A program made the position numbers and the translations under genes. Of a DNA stretch of 44,707 bases, positions 23,585-33,829 are shown piece after piece; the first letter of the stretch is position 1, and the number at the start of each line of letters is the position of its first letter. The notes below the pieces were generated by a model. That model was not told the origin of the DNA and did not search any database. It saw only the letters and a program-made list of their open reading frames with translations. The DNA comes from Helochares maculicollis (lineage: Eukaryota; Arthropoda; Insecta; Coleoptera; Hydrophilidae). The stretch is taken from positions 1 through 44,707 of the forward strand of contig JAWQRO010000281.1 of assembly GCA_033557835.1 (NCBI GenBank), written 5' to 3'.

Positions 23585-25915
23585 ATGCCCTGGAACGAAA
23601 AGAAATCTCCAGAGAATTGTCCCGAAAATTCCGTAGAAAAAAGTATACACCTTTTAGACTCAGTAGAAGTTACTGAATCGCCCTGCAAGAAGCCGAAATT
23701 GTCCCAAGAAATGGGCTCAGCTGATTCAAAGACGAAGTTGGTCCAAGAAACCGTTACTGTGGCTGGGGAAGAATACCCAGCTAATGTTGAAACGCCGAAA
23801 CCTGAAGCTATTGATTGCAGAGTTACCTGCACAAGTTCTTTTCCAAAACCAGTCACTGATCAACAAAACGAAGCAGCTCCTTCAATAGAAGCAGCAACTC
23901 CAATACCGTTTGATGGAAACTCTTCGTGCAGCAGTGACACCGTTTTGAATGATGGTGAAGATTCCACAACGGAAAGTTTGCCAGCTGTTGAAGAATTGGT
24001 GGAAGAACCGCATGATCGGTCAGATGGTTCCGATTCAGGACTTGGTTCTGAGGTTTCCGAAGAGCAGGCTCCAGTAAATGTTGAGCTTGCCACTGCTCTG
24101 GGGGAAAGCGATAGCGAAACATCTTTTTTAGACAGAATCAATAATGTGGACAATGGAGATTATCCTGTGAGCAAGACAGAGGAAGACTTTCCACAAACTA
24201 GCTTCCATGAGTGCAAGAGTGAAGATATGAACGCTTTAGAAAGTAACGCATGTGCAATCGAGAACGACATTGGAGCTATTTTAGAGGAGGCTCAACGTAA
24301 ACGGGAACCTGGAAAAAGCAATCTGAAGAGGAAGCTGCCTACTGAAGATGAATCCCAACCAAAATGCAAAAAGAAAAAAGGAATCACTTTCGATAGTGTG
24401 ACTGTTTACTATTTTCCTCGTGCACAAGGGTTCACTTGCGTTCCTTCCCAAGGTGGCTCAACCTTAGGAATGGGAGCTCAACATTCCCACTTTAAAAAGT
24501 TTTCCATTGCGGAGCATGCTTTGGAGCAACGGCGGATTCATAGGCAGCTTTTACAGCAGTTTAGAGCAGAACGAAAAGTTGGAGGAGGAAATGGATCCTC
24601 TAGTGATGATAGTGATAGCGATGAGGAGCCAAGTGATGCTTCCGAGTCAGAAATGGACATGGACAATTATTATTTCTTACAACCTGTACCTACTCGACAA
24701 AGGAGAGCTTTATTGCGGGCTGCAGGTGTTAGAAAGATTGATTCCTTAGAGAAGGATGAATGTAGAGACATTCGATCTTCAAGGGAGTTCTGTGGTTGTG
24801 GTTGTAAAGGTTACTGTGATCCTGATACTTGCTCTTGTAGTCAAGCTGGTATAAAATGCCAAGTCGATAGGCTCAATTTTCCATGTGGATGCTCTAGAGA
24901 CAACTGTGGGAATTCTAGTGGCAGGATTGAATTCAATCCGGTACGAGTACGGACACATTTCATTCATACTTTGATGAGGCTTGAATTGGAAAAGAAACAG
25001 AAATGTGAAGAAGATGCAGAGAAGTCGAATAAAAAGATGGAGGTAAACTGGATACAAAGTGAACGGTTATCTGGATACAATAATTGTAAGGATGAGATGA
25101 ACCAAAATGTTCATCATCCCAATGGAAAGTATAATGCAAGTTTATTGAGGGATGTCAATTTAAACTCTCATGTAGAGGTAGAGTCTTGCGTGCACGATGG
25201 AAGTTTTACCAATTTACATTATGGTGCTCCTGGAGAAGGTCCTGGTGTGCTACCACATAATAGCTCATTCACAGATCTACCTGCTCGTGAAGATTCTCTA
25301 GACTTGTATAGTTTTAGGGAAAATTGTTACCAAGAAGATGTAAGTCGAGATAGTAATGCAAGGAAGGAACAGAGCCAAAATTTTATGGCCGCACCACCAT
25401 TTTCATTCCCCGATCCACGGTTTCAAGATGGGCCTTTTGCAGGAAACGGGCCAGCATACCAGAATCCAAACCAATACAATCAAACGTACCAAAGCAGTTT
25501 TAACGAGTTCGCTCAAGTTTTCAATCCTTACACGGGGATGTATTCTGCAGAATTCCAGAATAAGCCACTTGAGAACAATTTTCAAACTGAAAGTACTTAT
25601 GAATCTTTCTCGACTGCAACACAAGACAGCTTTACGAGTTCAGAGAGCAAGGAAAACCAATACACTAATTTGAATCCAGTAGAGTCAACCAATAAAATTG
25701 AATCATTTTCTGATTTGCTCCATGGGCGGTATAATTATAGCAACTTTGATGAGGCACGAACCTATGGAGAGATGAGTACAGTAGAAGATAATGCAAATAG
25801 AAGCAATTATTCAATGGGTATGGAGAAAACTTCGACAGCAGTGAGTAGCACGTCAGAGGACGAGAATTTTGGAGAGATTATAAAGAAATCAATGGTAGAG
25901 ACAGTTTTAGCTTAA
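23585..25915 (+). CDS. Axud1: CSRNP/Axud1-type cysteine/serine-rich nuclear protein
   Basis: The protein is 776 residues from ATG 23585, the first in-frame ATG after a stop at 23549 and a strong acceptor (TTTCTTTATTGCAG, ending 23578); A is at -3. CSRNP proteins are nuclear transcription regulators, induced by axin, TGF-beta or stress signals. The family domain spans about 264-475: a basic run (KCKKKKG), then FDSVTVYYFPRAQGFTCVP, then a helical RRIHRQLLQQFRAER part. The cysteine-rich core at about 402-450 has ten cysteines (CGCGC, TCSC, CGCSRDNCG), and an NPVRVRTHFIHT segment follows. The N-terminus is acidic and Ser-rich and includes DSGLGS at 150-155. A second acidic Ser/Asp run is near 340. 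The C-terminal 300 residues are Asn/Gln/Ser/Tyr-rich. There is no intron in the coding part. The family call is firm; the symbol follows the insect orthologue. Confidence 0.93.
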   Translation: MPWNEKKSPENCPENSVEKSIHLLDSVEVTESPCKKPKLSQEMGSADSKTKLVQETVTVAGEEYPANVETPKPEAIDCRVTCTSSFPKPVTDQQNEAAPSIEAATPIPFDGNSSCSSDTVLNDGEDSTTESLPAVEELVEEPHDRSDGSDSGLGSEVSEEQAPVNVELATALGESDSETSFLDRINNVDNGDYPVSKTEEDFPQTSFHECKSEDMNALESNACAIENDIGAILEEAQRKREPGKSNLKRKLPTEDESQPKCKKKKGITFDSVTVYYFPRAQGFTCVPSQGGSTLGMGAQHSHFKKFSIAEHALEQRRIHRQLLQQFRAERKVGGGNGSSSDDSDSDEEPSDASESEMDMDNYYFLQPVPTRQRRALLRAAGVRKIDSLEKDECRDIRSSREFCGCGCKGYCDPDTCSCSQAGIKCQVDRLNFPCGCSRDNCGNSSGRIEFNPVRVRTHFIHTLMRLELEKKQKCEEDAEKSNKKMEVNWIQSERLSGYNNCKDEMNQNVHHPNGKYNASLLRDVNLNSHVEVESCVHDGSFTNLHYGAPGEGPGVLPHNSSFTDLPAREDSLDLYSFRENCYQEDVSRDSNARKEQSQNFMAAPPFSFPDPRFQDGPFAGNGPAYQNPNQYNQTYQSSFNEFAQVFNPYTGMYSAEFQNKPLENNFQTESTYESFSTATQDSFTSSESKENQYTNLNPVESTNKIESFSDLLHGRYNYSNFDEARTYGEMSTVEDNANRSNYSMGMEKTSTAVSSTSEDENFGEIIKKSMVETVLA

Positions 25916-27400
25916 AATATATATATATAAACTGTAATTTAGCTTAAAAATGTTTTAATCAATGTTGTGAAAAAGACATTTTATTAAACGATTTTTGTTT
26001 TATGTAATTTATTTTAATGGGAAAGGGCGAAATGCATATACATGTGCATGCAGACTAAACTTCAACTTCCATAACTTCTCCTAACATAAATGAATAATTA
26101 ATTTATTAAGTGATTCACCAGTATTGGGTTGTCATTACTTTTTATTTAAACTATGAAATTCGATGATTGAAGATTAACATATATGGATATGCGGTAGATT
26201 CTCATGTGCCATAAGCAAATACGGCAAAAGCATCTCTAATTAAAATAGTCATGAGGCATTTTTAAGGACAATATAACAATTAAAATATTGTTAACATTTT
26301 TATTTAAGTTTATTAATTCAATTTATTGGTTTCTATACTTCTACTTTTAAAATATTCAATGCACCCTATTACATAACTATATATAAAACAATAATAGGTC
26401 AACCAATCTAACATGTGTGCATACAAAATAGCTATATCTGCACTGTAGGAAATTTTTGGAGATAATTTTGTTTTGCCAGGAGGAAATTGTCAAAGGATTT
26501 GAAATCGTTTTTCAATTAAATTCATCGAAATGATAGTTTTATATTTAAGCAGATGAAACACTTCTATGACAATATGAAGTTTTAGTGAAAGGTAAAGCCT
26601 TTCACTAAAAAGGAATGATTTTTTTCATATCAAGTAAATAGAATGTGCCAAAAGCACAAAAATATAAAATTCTAAATATTTATTCTACCTGCTGTATAGT
26701 TGTTATTGATCCTAATTCTACATTATAAAATGTACCAGTCTTGAAACGATTGAGATAATCCAAGATATATTTGAGTTTAGATATTTCAACCAATGTTTAT
26801 TTAATTTTTTTATTCTCTCTTTCTATGCACAAGCAATATTTTTATCTTGTTAACTGCAACACAATCTTACAAACCCTAGAGCATATATATTATAAAAAAT
26901 ATACTTTTTTATAATAATTAAACCCAAATAGTTATTATACATAGAAGTGTTTACTCTACACAGCAGAGCAAAAATTGTTTATAAAAATTAGCAGTGATAC
27001 AATCCATAAAACCATACAGTGAAATTATTTTCTAAAATATTACAACAAAATAATGTAAAACAATTACTTCACTTGATGCATTTTTGCATAAGCTTAACAT
27101 ATTGTGCTGAACTCATAGGAAAATTAGCAATTTCACCTAGGTAATTAATTTTGCGCGGTAACAGCATGATTTGGCAACTCAAAAGGCAGGCATGGTTAGC
27201 AAATATTTTATTTAAAAAATTAAGACACCATCAGTATGTGAAAAAACAAAAATTTTAAATCTTACCTTTTCAACTGAAGAAATTATTAATATTATTACTA
27301 ATATTAATATTAGTTTTGCTTAAAAAATTCTTTAACAGACACTTTGTATTTTTACTTTTTACTTTAACATAATATTTCAATAAAAATCAAATGCTTTTTA
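25916..27400 (+). other. CSRNP 3' flank, probable 3' UTR and spacer
   Basis: ATTAAA signals occur at 25983 and again near 26239 and 26281. The first AATAAA I see on the plus strand is near 27379. Many ATTTA words occur, as in unstable immediate-early mRNAs, but the base composition alone would give many. It contains the hairpin at 26580-26610 and an 18-bp palindrome (ACTAATATTAATATTAGT) at 27297-27314. No other gene is seen. Confidence 0.4.
26580..26610. repeat. Perfect 13-bp stem-loop downstream of CSRNP
   Basis: TTTTAGTGAAAGG (26580-26592) and CCTTTCACTAAAA (26598-26610) are exact reverse complements around the five-base loop TAAAG. It would lie in a long CSRNP 3' UTR or just beyond it. 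It could be an mRNA structural element; it is not a bacterial terminator. Confidence 0.8.
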
Positions 27401-27739
27401 TGAAACAAACGAAATCTTTATGAGTGCAAAAAGCTGTCTGCAGTTGAATGTGGACTTGGTGGGGGTGATTTTAAAGCAGCATCTCTAATAAGCAAGTCAT
27501 CATTCAAATAAACAGTAGGGAGTTATTTTCAAAATAATTTTTCAACGATTTTTATTAAGTGAATTTCGGATTTATTATTGCAAATCAAAATCTGCTTTGT
27601 GTGTAAAGATGCGCAACAATTAAAACTGTGAAAGGAAGGTGGAAAATAAATCAAATTGTGAATATAAATTTACGAGGGTATAACTTGCAGTGAAATCACG
27701 GATAAAGGTCCCCTCCACGCACATTGCGAAGGTAAGAAA

Positions 27740-28335
27740 ATTGTAGTGTGCATGAATTTATGCAGGCAATATCAGTACTGATATTTTAAAATTAAACTTG
27801 GTGGCAATTTATGGAGCGACAACTGAATCAAATGTGTCCATCAGAGATCTCTATGGTGACCATCATATGACGTTAGTTAAGACGCTTTTATCTAATGTAG
27901 CGAGTACGAAATTTTCGTTTTGTTCATACTATAAAAATTGGTCATAAATATTAAACTTTCTCGTTGAAAAATATTACAGTGATTATTTATTTATAATCTT
28001 ATCTCTTTTTAATGTATTGTTCATAACCTCTAATTTACATGCAAAAGTTATTTATTTTGTGAGTATCTAGTTACAGTCAAATGTCATTTGTCGCTTTACT
28101 GTGTTACACAAGTCTATTGATTTTACTGTGTCCAATTAGATTTGTTTTTCACTAAGCTGTACTATATACTGTATGTCAACTGTTTGTCTTCCGACAAGTA
28201 GGGCAATCTAGAAAAAGGCCTCTAGAACAATCACATATAGACGATTATCTAATGTTCGAAAGTGGTCGATTGATAGTATTTAACATGGCTTACTATGACA
28301 TCGCATAGGTCAATTATTACGATACCGTAGACTGT
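27740..28335. other. AT-rich spacer
   Basis: No coding region or RNA gene was recognised. It begins just after a strong donor-like AAG-GTAAGA at 27731/27732. Confidence 0.4.
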
Positions 28336-28339
28336 ATCA

Positions 28340-28975
28340 AATTGAATTAAACAATATTAACACATTTAAATCAAATTGATAAGGCGAAAAAGTTGGATGA
28401 GTAGGTTCCACATGGAGTAAACCAAAAACAAAAACTAAGCGTTTGGTAGTTTGCTTGATGTGGCTTTCTAGTCATAAATCTAATTAATTTTTGAAGCGAT
28501 TTGGAAATACTAGTAAGAAATGGATTCAACATGACGATCCAAAACTTTTAGCACAGTGGTTGGACAAGGATTAATCACCAAAATACACTCCAGAGCGCAA
28601 TATTTGCTCAAAAGAAGTTGATGGTGTTTGTTTTATTTGGTCTGTAGCAAGTGTGATCCATTTTGCGAATTTTGCAAAAATTGAAAGAAAAGAAAGCCTA
28701 GTTAGACCAACATCGTTATCTCACGATAACGCTAGGCCACTTTGGCAAAACAACGAGAATTGAAATTGGAACTTCTTCACCATAGTTCATACTCACCAGA
28801 CTTAGTCCCCACTAATTATTTGCAAATTGAAACACTTCTTAGTGTAAAAACTTTTAACTTTGACAATGTCGGAAAGCTGACCTACCAGGAATGCACTGAC
28901 TTGCTTGTCGAGGTTTTTAACTTCGGCCTAAACAATCTGCAACTAAACAGCTAAAATGGGTAGATTCTGTGTCGA
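28340..28975 (+). mobile_element. Mariner-family transposase remnant (cecropia/irritans-like)
   Basis: Decayed transposase is readable with frame changes: KKLDEWVPHGVNQKQK-like text near 28385-28440 (the classic WVPH block), a W-rich block near 28520-28570, SHDNARP with the second catalytic aspartate near 28718-28738, then the open frame 28742-28954. That frame has HHSSYSPDLVPTNYLQIE, where Asn replaces the third catalytic Asp, and a KTFNFDNVGKL block. Stops and frameshifts make it inactive. No terminal repeats were identified. The subfamily is inferred from the block wording. Confidence 0.78.
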
Positions 28976-29325
28976 ATGAAATAACTCCATATATTTGTAA
29001 ATTATCAACTATGTTTGGTTTTTTACGACAAACTATCGTTGACTAACTGATAATCTGATTCCTCTTGTACATTTGGCAAAAACAATTTTGTTCATAAAGG
29101 ACGTGTAAGTTTAGTTGCCTAGCTTGGTGTATTAATCGAAAATGAAATAGGTAACTCTGTAACTATCCAGTTATTTTTGCTTTTAGTATTACCCATCCTG
29201 TCTAAAGTTAGCGATGCGAATACATATACGAAATAGGTTATAATTGGTTGCTAAGTGTGTCGACTTATGTATTTTTTGTGTCAAATTATAAACAATTCGT
29301 CGTTAGCATCAAATTATTTCCAACC

Positions 29326-30122
29326 ATGCTTGACCCATTAGTTTCTATTTTAAATGGCATGCGAGTTATATTGGCAACAAGTTCGAAGCAACGACAGGAG
29401 CTATTCAAAACAACGGTAAGAGATGGCGGTGGATATACTTAGGCAGGCCTGCAACTACAAATTCTATCGACAGATCCATAATGTTAGCACATCGTATATT
29501 AAATTATGTTAATATCTTATAAGCCGATATTTTTTAGAACATAAAATTTGAAGTCCACACTTCTGACTTTGCTGAAAATTTAGATATGAGCAAATACACG
29601 TTTTCTGAGTATGTTCAAGAAACGGCATATCACAAAGTCGAAGATGTTTACAATAAATTGAAACAGGAAGAACCTAAGCCTGATTTAATTATAGGAATGG
29701 ATACGATGATAAATTACGATGGCAGATTGATAGGGAAACCAAAAGACAAAGCGGATGCAGTTCGCATAATTTCAATGTTGACCAATGGCCAAATGCCACA
29801 TTTTGTTATAACAGGAGTTGTCATTCGTTATAAGGATGAAATAGTTAAATTTTCAGAGTTGACAAGCGTTTTTATGAAAACGCTGACTGCTGAAGAAGTC
29901 TTAGCTTACGTCGAAACTGGAGAACCAATGTAATTATTTCATTAAACAAACCTTCCACCTAATTACAAGATATCTTTGTTTAGGGGAAAAGCCGGTGCTT
30001 ATGCCATTCAAGGCATTGGGGGATCTTTCGTAGAAGGCATCCATGGTGATTACAATAACGTAGTAGGAATTCCGATCTGTAAATTAGCGTACAAATTAAA
30101 AGAATTGCTTCTGAAAAAGTAG
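29326..30122 (+). CDS. Maf/ASMTL-like nucleotide pyrophosphatase, three exons
   Basis: Exons 29326-29415, 29538-29929 and 29984-30122 join cleanly (donors GTAAGA and GTAATT; acceptors TTTTTAG and TTTGTTTAG; introns 122 and 54 bp) into 206 residues. Maf proteins hydrolyse non-canonical or dTTP/UTP nucleotides to monophosphates in the cytosol. Visible marks are MRVILATSSKQRQEL (12-26) at the substrate loop, ETAYHKV (58-64), IIGMDT with D85, GKP with K97, GEPMGKAGAYAIQG (158-171, Q170) and a GIHGDYNNVVGIP end. This is the whole Maf domain without the methyltransferase half of vertebrate ASMTL, as in other insects. The usual SPRR of the first motif is SKQR, so activity may be changed. ATG 29326 is chosen because it matches the family N-terminus and has A at -3. 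Confidence 0.92.
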
Positions 30123-30133
30123 CTGAACTGTTA

Positions 30134-30139
30134 TTTATT
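30134..30139 (-). terminator. Polyadenylation signal of the F-box gene (AATAAA, minus strand)
   Basis: AATAAA on the minus strand lies about 50 bp past the F-box stop and only 12 bp after the Maf stop codon. Confidence 0.6.
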
Positions 30140-30176
30140 ACTCAAAAACATTTTGTTTTGTACATTATAATTTTTT

Positions 30177-30182
30177 ATTAAA
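30177..30182 (+). terminator. Polyadenylation signal of the Maf-like gene (ATTAAA, plus strand)
   Basis: ATTAAA lies 55 bp after the Maf stop codon and just short of the F-box stop, so the two 3' ends must overlap. Confidence 0.5.
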
Positions 30183-30185
30183 GTA

Positions 30186-31194
30186 TTAAACATCAACTTG
30201 CATACCTAAATTATTTTCACCGTTATTTAAATTTTCCCAAACGTCATTAACATATGCGCTATTAGCCTCTAATTCTTCTATGTACCTAACGACCTCTTTC
30301 AATTTGAATTTGTGATTTAAATTTACATTGCCAATTGTGGCGGAATCGTGGACCTCATTGCTTTTCAATGCAGAAAAAAGTGCTTTTAATTGTTTTGCGT
30401 TCATTGGACCGACGTAGTTACACCTCTTCATAATTTTTCCAGCCCTTTTATCACGAGATATCAACTTGAAAAACTTACGGGACGAGAATCTGGTTTGGTT
30501 AAAGTAAAAATTATCCAAATCATGACAACGGGACACCAAGTTACACAAGGCGTTGCTTTTAATAAGGCCACTTTTTGACGAACCCCAACAGTTATGAATT
30601 TTTATAGTTTGTAGTTTTTTGCAGTGCTTGGACATCTGTAAAAGGTCGATATGTTTTAAATGGACTTTTTAAATTGAAATATCTTTAAATCGTTTTTTAA
30701 AAAGTTTTATAGAATGCATATGATCAAATTTAGTCCCGAGATTTTAATAATTTCAAAGTGGAGGGGACATAAACCAATAATGGGAGTCTTACCAGTTCAA
30801 AGATGTCATCAATGTCGTTTCTATCTTTTGCGGCGAAATGCTTAAGGAGAGTAGCGCGTTTTACCCAGGATTGGAGGATGGGTGAAGGAATTTCTTTACC
30901 AATTTCGATTTTCCTCCAAAGTACTGGGCTCATAGCAACCTCCCTCCATCTGCGGCAAACAGGGCGAATGTTGTAGAAGAGTTCTTTCGTGGTGAAGTGG
31001 GAAAATATCATGCAGAGTATTTCGCTTGGTAGTTGGTGGATGTGAAGGGAAGATTTTTGCCTTCTGCCAGGAGATCCTAAAGCTACGTCCCATTCATGCC
31101 TTAGTTTTATGGTTCTTTTCGTCCTCCTCGGTAAATTTTCATTCACTAGCTCCCTGGGGTTGGATAGTTCCATAGTTTCTTTGCGAATTTTCAT
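30186..31194 (-). CDS. F-box protein, two exons
   Basis: Exon 1 (31194-30793) and exon 2 (30635-30186) flank a 157-bp intron with donor CTG-GTAAGA and acceptor TTTTACAG. They join in phase 0 to give 283 residues. The F-box lies at about 53-97 (HQLPSEILCMIFSHF, then VCRRWREVAMSPVLWRKI), the classic Skp1-binding fold, so the protein should be a substrate adaptor of an SCF ubiquitin ligase. The C-terminal part begins with MSKHCKKLQTIKIHNC, reminiscent of one or two leucine-rich repeats, and continues with a diverged helical region. The substrate is unknown. The start is the first ATG, with A at -3; a later in-frame Met at residue 8 is possible. The gene converges on the Maf-like gene. Confidence 0.87.
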
Positions 31195-31344
31195 TTTCCA
31201 GTGGAGCTTTAATTTAGTTCACATTTTGACAGTTCGAAATAATTTTGATAACAACTTTGTTTACAAAACGTCAACAGGTTTACCTATGAAATAGGTAGTT
31301 GATCATTAGAAAATATTTTAATTATGATCTTTCATTTTTCTGCC

Positions 31345-31481
31345 AAGGGGAAAATGCAGCTTCCGTCGCAGACCTGCAGACAGGTGAAGCTTTCGAGGCC
31401 GCTTTGGGCGGCTGCAGAGTGTCTGCAATGCTGGTACATCATGTTAATAAGCACATAAGTAGAGCTAATAATGCATGTTGA
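31345..31481 (+). other. Exon-like GC-rich island upstream of the F-box gene
   Basis: A short block with balanced base composition follows a pyrimidine-rich, acceptor-like TTTTTCTGCCAAG. After that site one frame stays open for 44 codons (GENAASVADLQTGEAFEAAL and onward) to TGA at 31479-31481. A second frame starts at ATG 31354 and gives 34 codons. It may be a terminal exon, a small ORF, or the 5' UTR or promoter of the F-box gene, which starts 150 bp away on the other strand. I do not recognise a family. Confidence 0.3.
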
Positions 31482-31499
31482 GGTTTTATTTTCGTACAT

Positions 31500-33160
31500 G
31501 GATAATTATTGCATTATCATGGGCGCGTGTTTCCATAAATAATGAGATTATGCAGCTGCTGGGTGTTCGTTTTGTTTTATTTATTCGTTTTGTCTAATAA
31601 AAAATCTGGATGCGACTGAAGGATTCTGCTGTGTGGTGATGAGGTCGGTGACTGGGAATTTTTTGTGGGCCTCGGAAACAATCTCGATGCCCGATACGAA
31701 GAATCGTAATGTAAGGACATTCTAAATGGTACAACCTGTAATTTTCTGGTCTATGGTATCATTTGATCGCACGTGCTTCACGTCTTGCTTCACCTCCTCG
31801 CTAATTTTGAACCGACTCCACTACTTTTATGATGACTAAAGGGATATGGGGATTACAATTCAAGTGGAAATGAATCAGTATATTGTAAATGGCGCAAGTT
31901 CCTCTCTTGTTTTTTTACCAATTTTATTTTTTGCGAACATTGTAATTACTATGTTTCAATGATCTTTTGGACTTTATGTTAAATCGTCCACTAATTTGGC
32001 AAAGTAGCATTAGACTGGCAAATACTTCCAGTAAGGCGACATATAGACTATTGGAAAGTATCGACTTTCTAAAGTTTCTAAAATTCAATTTTTTACTGTC
32101 CCACAAATGTCATTCTCGATCAAGGTCATTCTACATCAAAAAATAATGGATTGTCTTAGGAAAATATCCGGGAGAAGTTATAGTAATAATATCCATGGAT
32201 ACCATTCTTTTTCTCAATTACACTTTGTCAATGTGACAAATCTAAGAAAATATCATGTTATTAAATTGAAACGTCATTCAGATATACTTGACTGATTAAC
32301 TCATAAATAATCAAACTAGAGGAGACAGACATTTTTAGATACATTGGGGGAGGTATTTAGAAATTCGGTAATTAAAGAGTTGAAATGATTTCATTCGAAA
32401 ATTAATAATTAAAATGTTTTTAAAGCCACCGATCAATTCTATGGTTAAGCAGTACGATAAGCTGCCCTTGTACACATTGAAGAATTGAGCAACAACTGAA
32501 ATAATGAAAAAATTCCAGAAGATGAATCTAAGACATGAGGCGAACTCGGCAAATTTAATTAATCGTGAAAATTGGAACCTTGCATTCTAATGATAAGCAA
32601 TGAAATTAAATCGTGGAGATAGTTTAAAATTTAAAAATTCCAAGAGCTAAGTGTGGAAAACCATTTCTGGAGAAAGATTTGAAGCGCCAATTGATCATAA
32701 AAATATGAATGTGAATCTCAAAGAAATTCGAAAGGTCACGTTTAGAAATAGATGACGGAAAGTCCTAAATTACTCTCAAAAATTTACTATGGCAGTTAAT
32801 TCTGAATAAGCTTAAATTGTAGCAGGACTTCTGGTTTAGATGAAATACAAAAATATCTTGAAAATCTAAGTGGATTTTATCGAGAGAATTTCTTCAGCAA
32901 TTACCATGAAATGCTATTCTGAAAAATCCAGATAGTAAATGAATAATCCTTTTACAGAATTTAAAACAGAAATTTTGAATCGATTGTGTCTTGAATATCC
33001 CTATAATCAATTACGTCTTTTAATTATAAAAAAAATTGAGATTGTGAACAATTTTGTAAATTGCATGGACTAATCAAATAACAGAAGAAATGTCTGACAA
33101 AAATTTGCTTTCTTTTCATTATTCTAATAAAACTTAAACATAACTACATTTAACTATTGG
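31500..33160. other. AT-rich stretch without a supported gene
   Basis: Only short frames are present (31924-32106 -, 32107-32295 +) without motifs. A possible minus-strand ATTAAA signal for the next feature lies near 33018-33023. Confidence 0.4.
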
Positions 33161-33167
33161 TCATACA

Positions 33168-33279
33168 TTATGCTTTGGTTATATGATCAACTGACTCTTT
33201 AGCCCAGCTGATTAATGCATTATCCTCTTCCATCTTTAATTGATCGAATGATCCAAACTTCCAACGAGCTTTATTACGG
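33168..33279 (-). CDS. Terminal exon of an unrecognised minus-strand gene (partial)
   Basis: After a textbook acceptor (TTTATTTTTTACAG on the minus strand, ending at 33280) the sequence encodes 36 residues and a TAA at 33170-33168. The first base completes a codon from the previous exon. The peptide RNKARWKFGSFDQLKMEEDN and the following ISWAKESVDHITKA have balanced composition, with two Trp and an amphipathic end, unlike the surrounding noise. A minus-strand ATTAAA lies about 145 bp downstream. Upstream exons should lie at higher coordinates but could not be identified. I do not recognise the family. Confidence 0.5.
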
Positions 33280-33829
33280 CTGTAAAAAATAAACAAGAAC
33301 AATAAATCTGAAGATATGAATTAATGCATTTTACAATAATATATAAAGATTGCAGCAAAACAATAGCTGAATGTATATCTCAAATTAGACACAAATTTAA
33401 TAGCAAAATCTTTTAACGGAACATATAATGTATTCAGGTGTGGTATTGAATGGGCTAGAATATTTTCATAACAAACAAAAACTATAAACTTAAAAATTAA
33501 AGATAAATTGTGTATTGATGGTGAACAAGTTGCTTGGGTGATAGTTCATCTAATTAGATTTATTGAAAAACACTTTACGTACGAAGGGTAAATGGTAGAT
33601 AGATCTCTAAAGTCTAACTCCCTAAATTAAGAACTTCCCAAGTATTATAAAATGGACAATAACGTGGTTAAAACACTAATGAAAGCCACAAAGTGAGAAA
33701 CTATAAGGACGACAAAAGCCATACGCAGACACATAGTCGAAAGAGTAGATGATAAAAACATTGCAAGGAGCGACAAAAAAGAGTAGAGGAATATGGATAA
33801 TAGGTACACTAAAAAGTAGGAGAATGGAA

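Noticed and set aside
23509..25673. Several open frames overlapping the CSRNP gene on both strands
   Set aside because: They are shadows of a long, clearly coding frame and have no motifs of their own.
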